Below the pieces are notes generated by a model. That model had not been told where the DNA came from. It worked only from the letters and a program-made list of their open reading frames with translations, and searched no databases. Below, piece by piece: positions 61,237 through 64,000 of a stretch of DNA of 64,000 bases (its first letter is position 1; each line of letters starts with the position of its first letter). The position numbers were made by a program, and so were the translations under genes. Location of the stretch: NCBI RefSeq assembly GCF_003865015.1, contig NZ_BHVV01000002.1, positions 1 to 64,000 on the forward strand, read 5' to 3'. Origin of the DNA: Sulfurisoma sediminicola (GTDB lineage Bacteria > Pseudomonadota > Gammaproteobacteria > Burkholderiales > Rhodocyclaceae).

Positions 61237-62391
61237 TTATAGCGGGGGCATTCCGCCAGTCCGCCCCAGCAGGCGGCCGTAGAGCGCGAGCAGCGCGCCG
61301 GCGGTGGCTTCGAGCGTGAGCGGTTCGGCGGCGGCGCGCGCGGCGGCGCGCTGGGCCGGCGCAGGACCGGCGTTCAACAGGGGGGCGAGTGCGGTCGCGA
61401 GCGAGGCCGCATCGTCAGGTGCGCAAACGGCGCCGTTCTCGCCGGGGCGCACGAGTTCGGCCGCGCCGCAGCTCGTCGTGGTGACCAGCGGCAGGCCGCA
61501 GGCCAGCGCCTCGAGTGCCGCGTTGGGGAAGGGGTCGTAGAGCGTGGGCAGGGCGACGAGGTCCGCGGCGCCGTAGAACGGCCGCACGTCGGGCTGCGGG
61601 CCAAAGAAGCGCGTGCGATTCGAGACGCCGAGCTTGTGCGCGAGCCGCTCGAAGCGAACCTGCGCGCGGTCGCGGCCGACGACCCAGAGCCGCGCCTGCG
61701 GCAAGTGCGTCATGGCGTGCAGCAGCGTCGCCACGCCCTTGCGCTCGAAGCCGGAACCGACGAAGAGGATCACCGGCGCCGTCTCGCTACAGCCGACTTC
61801 CTTGCGGAACGCATCGTGGTGGTCCTGGCGCAGGCCGGGATGGAAGTGGGCGGTATCGACGCCGTTGTGGATCAGCGCCAGCCGGTCGTCGGGCACGCCG
61901 AAGCGGCGGGCGATGTCGTCCCTGACCATGCGCGAGTTGCAGATCACGGCACGGAGGGCGGGATGGCGGAACATCGCCGCCTCGGCCGCCAGCGTGTAGC
62001 GGTGCCAGGACGAGAGCGCGGTGGCGAGCCGCGCCGCGCCGCCGCGCGCCGTGTCGCGCAGCTCGAGCCAGGTCGCATGGACGCCGTCGCCGGCGCGGTA
62101 GATGTGGCAGCCGGGGATGCGCTCGTGCGCCTGCACCAGATCGAAACGCTGCGTCGCGATGATGTCCTGGACGGCGCGGGCGAAGCTCGCGTCGCGCGCC
62201 TTGCGCCCGCCGAGCCTCGCGTAGGGCGGGTTCACGATCTCGACGGGGAAGCTCGCGTCACCGCCGCTCCATTCGCGGCACAGCAGGGTCACTTCCGTAC
62301 CCTGCCCCGCAAGCGTGCCAAGGGCGCGGTCGACGAAGCGTTCGGCTCCGCCGAATGGCGTGTACTTTTGACGCACTAGGGCAAGCTTCAT
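61237..62391 (-). CDS. GT4 glycosyltransferase, WaaG-like
   Basis: 384 residues. Opening MKLALVRQKYTPFGGAERF matches WaaG/RfaG-type acceptor loops. HERIPGCHIYRAGDGVHA and the donor-side YDPFPNAALEALACGLPLV follow. WaaG adds the first outer-core hexose in enteric bacteria. The ATG overlaps the stop of the small upstream ORF by ATGA. Confidence 0.9.
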   Translation of the reverse strand: MKLALVRQKYTPFGGAERFVDRALGTLAGQGTEVTLLCREWSGGDASFPVEIVNPPYARLGGRKARDASFARAVQDIIATQRFDLVQAHERIPGCHIYRAGDGVHATWLELRDTARGGAARLATALSSWHRYTLAAEAAMFRHPALRAVICNSRMVRDDIARRFGVPDDRLALIHNGVDTAHFHPGLRQDHHDAFRKEVGCSETAPVILFVGSGFERKGVATLLHAMTHLPQARLWVVGRDRAQVRFERLAHKLGVSNRTRFFGPQPDVRPFYGAADLVALPTLYDPFPNAALEALACGLPLVTTTSCGAAELVRPGENGAVCAPDDAASLATALAPLLNAGPAPAQRAAARAAAEPLTLEATAGALLALYGRLLGRTGGMPPL

Positions 62392-62531
62392 GGCGCCACT
62401 CCGTAGTGCCGAGCGACCGGCGGAGGCATCCCGTGCGCGGACGCTGCGCCCCCGCTACGCGGGGCCCCCTCCGCTGCGCACGGTCGCCCGCCGAATGGCG
62501 TGTATTTCTGTCTGACGACGGCGAGCTTCAC
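62388..62531 (-). pseudogene. Remnant 5' end of a second WaaG-like glycosyltransferase, read as a 47-codon ORF
   Basis: Starts at GTG 62531 in a GTGA overlap with the waaQ stop. Its first 15 codons (VKLAVVRQKYTPFGG) copy the start of the intact downstream gene with one residue change, yet the DNA is only 32/41 identical, so it is an old paralogue and not a recent copy. It then enters a GC-rich spacer (62392-62490) with CGTGCGC/GCGCACG and CCCCGC/GCGGGG inverted arms, stays in frame, and stops in an ATGA overlap with the next gene. The product is unlikely to be an enzyme. Confidence 0.75.
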
Positions 62532-63601
62532 GCGCTCAGCAGCTCGTCACACGCGGCGAGCACCTTCTCCACCGGCAACGTCGTCAGGCACTCGCTGACC
62601 TTGCCGCCGCCGCAGCCGTCGAGGCCGCAGGGCCGGCAGGAAAAGTCGGCGGTGACGACACGGTGGGCGACGTTCCAAGGCCCCCATTCCTTGTCGCCCG
62701 AAGGTCCGAACAGCGCTACCGTCGGCGTGCCCATGGCGGCGGCGATGTGCATCGGCGCCGAATCGACGCCGACGAACAGCCGCGCCTGCGCCGTGAGCGC
62801 GGCGAGTTCCCGCAGCGAGAGCTGGCCGGAAAGATCGAGCGGAGCGGTCTTGGCAGCGGCCAGCACGGCGGCGATCAGCGCCTTCTCCTTCTCGTCCGGC
62901 GCGGCGGTGAGCACGATGCGCCAGCCTTGTTCGTGCAGCGCGTCGGCAAGCGCCGCGACCTTCTCCGCCGGCCAGCACTTGAACAGCCAGCGCGAGGCCG
63001 GGTGCAGGTGGATGTAGCGTCCGGGCTCGAGGCCATGCTCGCGCTGCAGGGTGCCGACATGCACCTCGGCGGCCGCGCCCGGCATCATGGCGACGCGCTT
63101 GTCGGCGGGCTCGGGCTGGATGCCGATGCGGCGCAGGGCGTCGAGGTTGGACTCGACGGTGTGGCGCAGCGGATGGTTCGAGCGCGGGTAGAAGTGGCTG
63201 AAGCTGGCGCGCCAGAAGTCGCCCTTCTGCTTCGGTGCCACCGACCAGCGCGGCTGCAGCAGGCGGGTGAGCCAGGCCCCGCGCTTGTGCTCGGTCAGGT
63301 GCACGACCAGGTCGTAGCCGCGCGCGCGCAGGTGAGACAGCAGCCCCAGCTCGGCGCGCGCCTGCGTCACGAGGCCCTGCCGCTTCCAGTTGCGGTCGAT
63401 CAGGTGCAGTTGCGCTATGGCCGGATGGTCGGTCAGCATCGGCGCGGTATCGGCATAGACCAGCGCATCGACCTCGCAGCCCGGCGCGGCGCGCTTGAGC
63501 GTGGCCAGCACGGGCGCGGTCAGCAGCACGTCGCCGTGGTGGCGCAGCTTGATCACCAGCGCGCGGCGGACTTCGGCGAGGGGGACGGCGTCTTCAACCA
63601 T
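62528..63601 (-). CDS. waaQ: Lipopolysaccharide heptosyltransferase III-like (GT9)
   Basis: 357 residues. RRALVIKLRHHGDVLLTAPV and LFVGVDSAPMHIAAAMGTPTVALFGPSGDKEWGPW match the RfaQ/heptosyltransferase III type, as does the Cys-rich CRPCGLDGCGGGKVSEC. Adds a branch heptose to the LPS inner core. ATG at 63601 overlaps the phosphatase gene by 8 bp. Confidence 0.93.
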   Translation of the reverse strand: MVEDAVPLAEVRRALVIKLRHHGDVLLTAPVLATLKRAAPGCEVDALVYADTAPMLTDHPAIAQLHLIDRNWKRQGLVTQARAELGLLSHLRARGYDLVVHLTEHKRGAWLTRLLQPRWSVAPKQKGDFWRASFSHFYPRSNHPLRHTVESNLDALRRIGIQPEPADKRVAMMPGAAAEVHVGTLQREHGLEPGRYIHLHPASRWLFKCWPAEKVAALADALHEQGWRIVLTAAPDEKEKALIAAVLAAAKTAPLDLSGQLSLRELAALTAQARLFVGVDSAPMHIAAAMGTPTVALFGPSGDKEWGPWNVAHRVVTADFSCRPCGLDGCGGGKVSECLTTLPVEKVLAACDELLSA

Positions 63602-64000
63602 GGCGCCTATTCTGCCAGACGATGCGCCCACCCTCGATCAGGGTGGCGGTGCCGTATTCGAACTGCATCGAGAACCACGCGTCGGCCGCGACGCCGGCGA
63701 ACTCGGCGGCACAGAGTTTCATCACGCCGGCGTGGGCGACGAGCACTGCATCTTCTGCCCGCTCGTCGAGGAAGTCGCGCACCCGCAGCCGCAGGTCCGC
63801 CACCGCCTCGCCGCCCGGCGGTGCGAAGTGCAGCGGATCGGCGGCCCAGGCGTCGAGTGCGGCGCGGTCGATGGCATCCCAGGCCTGCATTTCCCAGGTG
63901 CCGAAATCCAGCTCGAGCAGGCGTTCGTCGATAACCGGCACTGGGTGCAGCAACTCGGCGAGTTCGCGGCAGCGCCGCAGCGGGCTCGAAAACAGCGGGG
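63594..64000 (-). CDS. Histidine phosphatase family protein, 5' partial (CobC-like)
   Basis: The frame is open to the window end, where PLFSSPLRRCRELAE is encoded, so the N-terminal RHG motif is outside. Visible motifs are LDFGTWEMQAWD, PPGGEAVADLRLRV and the second catalytic His in VLVAHAGVMK. Alpha-ribazole phosphatase (CobC) is the closest pattern, but any small phosphoglycerate-mutase-type phosphatase fits. Confidence 0.9.
   Translation of the reverse strand, partial: PLFSSPLRRCRELAELLHPVPVIDERLLELDFGTWEMQAWDAIDRAALDAWAADPLHFAPPGGEAVADLRLRVRDFLDERAEDAVLVAHAGVMKLCAAEFAGVAADAWFSMQFEYGTATLIEGGRIVWQNRRHG

Overview
The window is high-GC and densely packed, with many 1-8 bp gene overlaps. It looks like a chromosomal stretch of a free-living betaproteobacterium. 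A Rhodocyclales-type organism is my best guess, from the wall/shape operon running on into lipBA, gatCAB next to mreB, a BPSS1780-family membrane protein and a Lap-type adhesin system. I could not run any search to confirm this. I see no rRNA, tRNA, CRISPR array, transposase or prophage.

1-12.6 kb, surface adhesion: the C-terminal ~2,900 residues of a giant type I-secreted RTX adhesin (N-terminus outside the window), then a minus-strand set of lapG (periplasmic protease), a lapD-like gene cut off right after its second membrane helix, and a coupled unknown 185-residue gene. A divergent TolC-type outer-membrane channel (lapE-like) follows and carries an extra NTF2/SnoaL-like C-terminal domain. 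This module, in which the LapG receptor has no visible c-di-GMP-binding part, is the most unusual system here.

12.6-25.7 kb, housekeeping on the minus strand: mreB, mreC, mreD, mrdA, mrdB, rlpA, dacA, a D-amino-acid aminotransferase, a DUF493 gene, lipB and lipA are almost continuously overlapping, followed by a DUF4197 gene and a Rep/UvrD helicase. Cell elongation, peptidoglycan trimming, D-amino acid supply and lipoate transfer appear co-transcribed.

25.7-34.7 kb: gatC-gatA-(lipoprotein)-gatB for tRNA-dependent amidation, a coiled-coil secreted protein and pyrE, divergent exodeoxyribonuclease III, the yqjD-yqjE-yqjK membrane stress set, and an uncharacterised B12-type radical SAM protein behind a perfect palindrome. 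34.7-39.5 kb: succinate-semialdehyde dehydrogenase, an NlpC/P60 lipoprotein, a Tat-type dienelactone hydrolase and an orphan two-partner-secretion pore.

39.6-46.2 kb, minus strand: rng, a free-standing CZB zinc protein, maf, rlmH (apparently using a CTG start), rsfS, nadD, several small membrane proteins and a LOG-family enzyme. polA is divergent.

49-64 kb: a lipopolysaccharide/surface-glycan cluster with four GT9 heptosyltransferase-like enzymes, three GT4 glycosyltransferases, an O-antigen ligase/polymerase, two methyltransferases, an SGNH-like protein, a polysaccharide deacetylase and MsbA, ending in a partial histidine phosphatase. GC-rich hairpin spacers interrupt otherwise coupled gene junctions. 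One spacer holds the first ~15 codons of a vanished glycosyltransferase, pointing to past gene shuffling.
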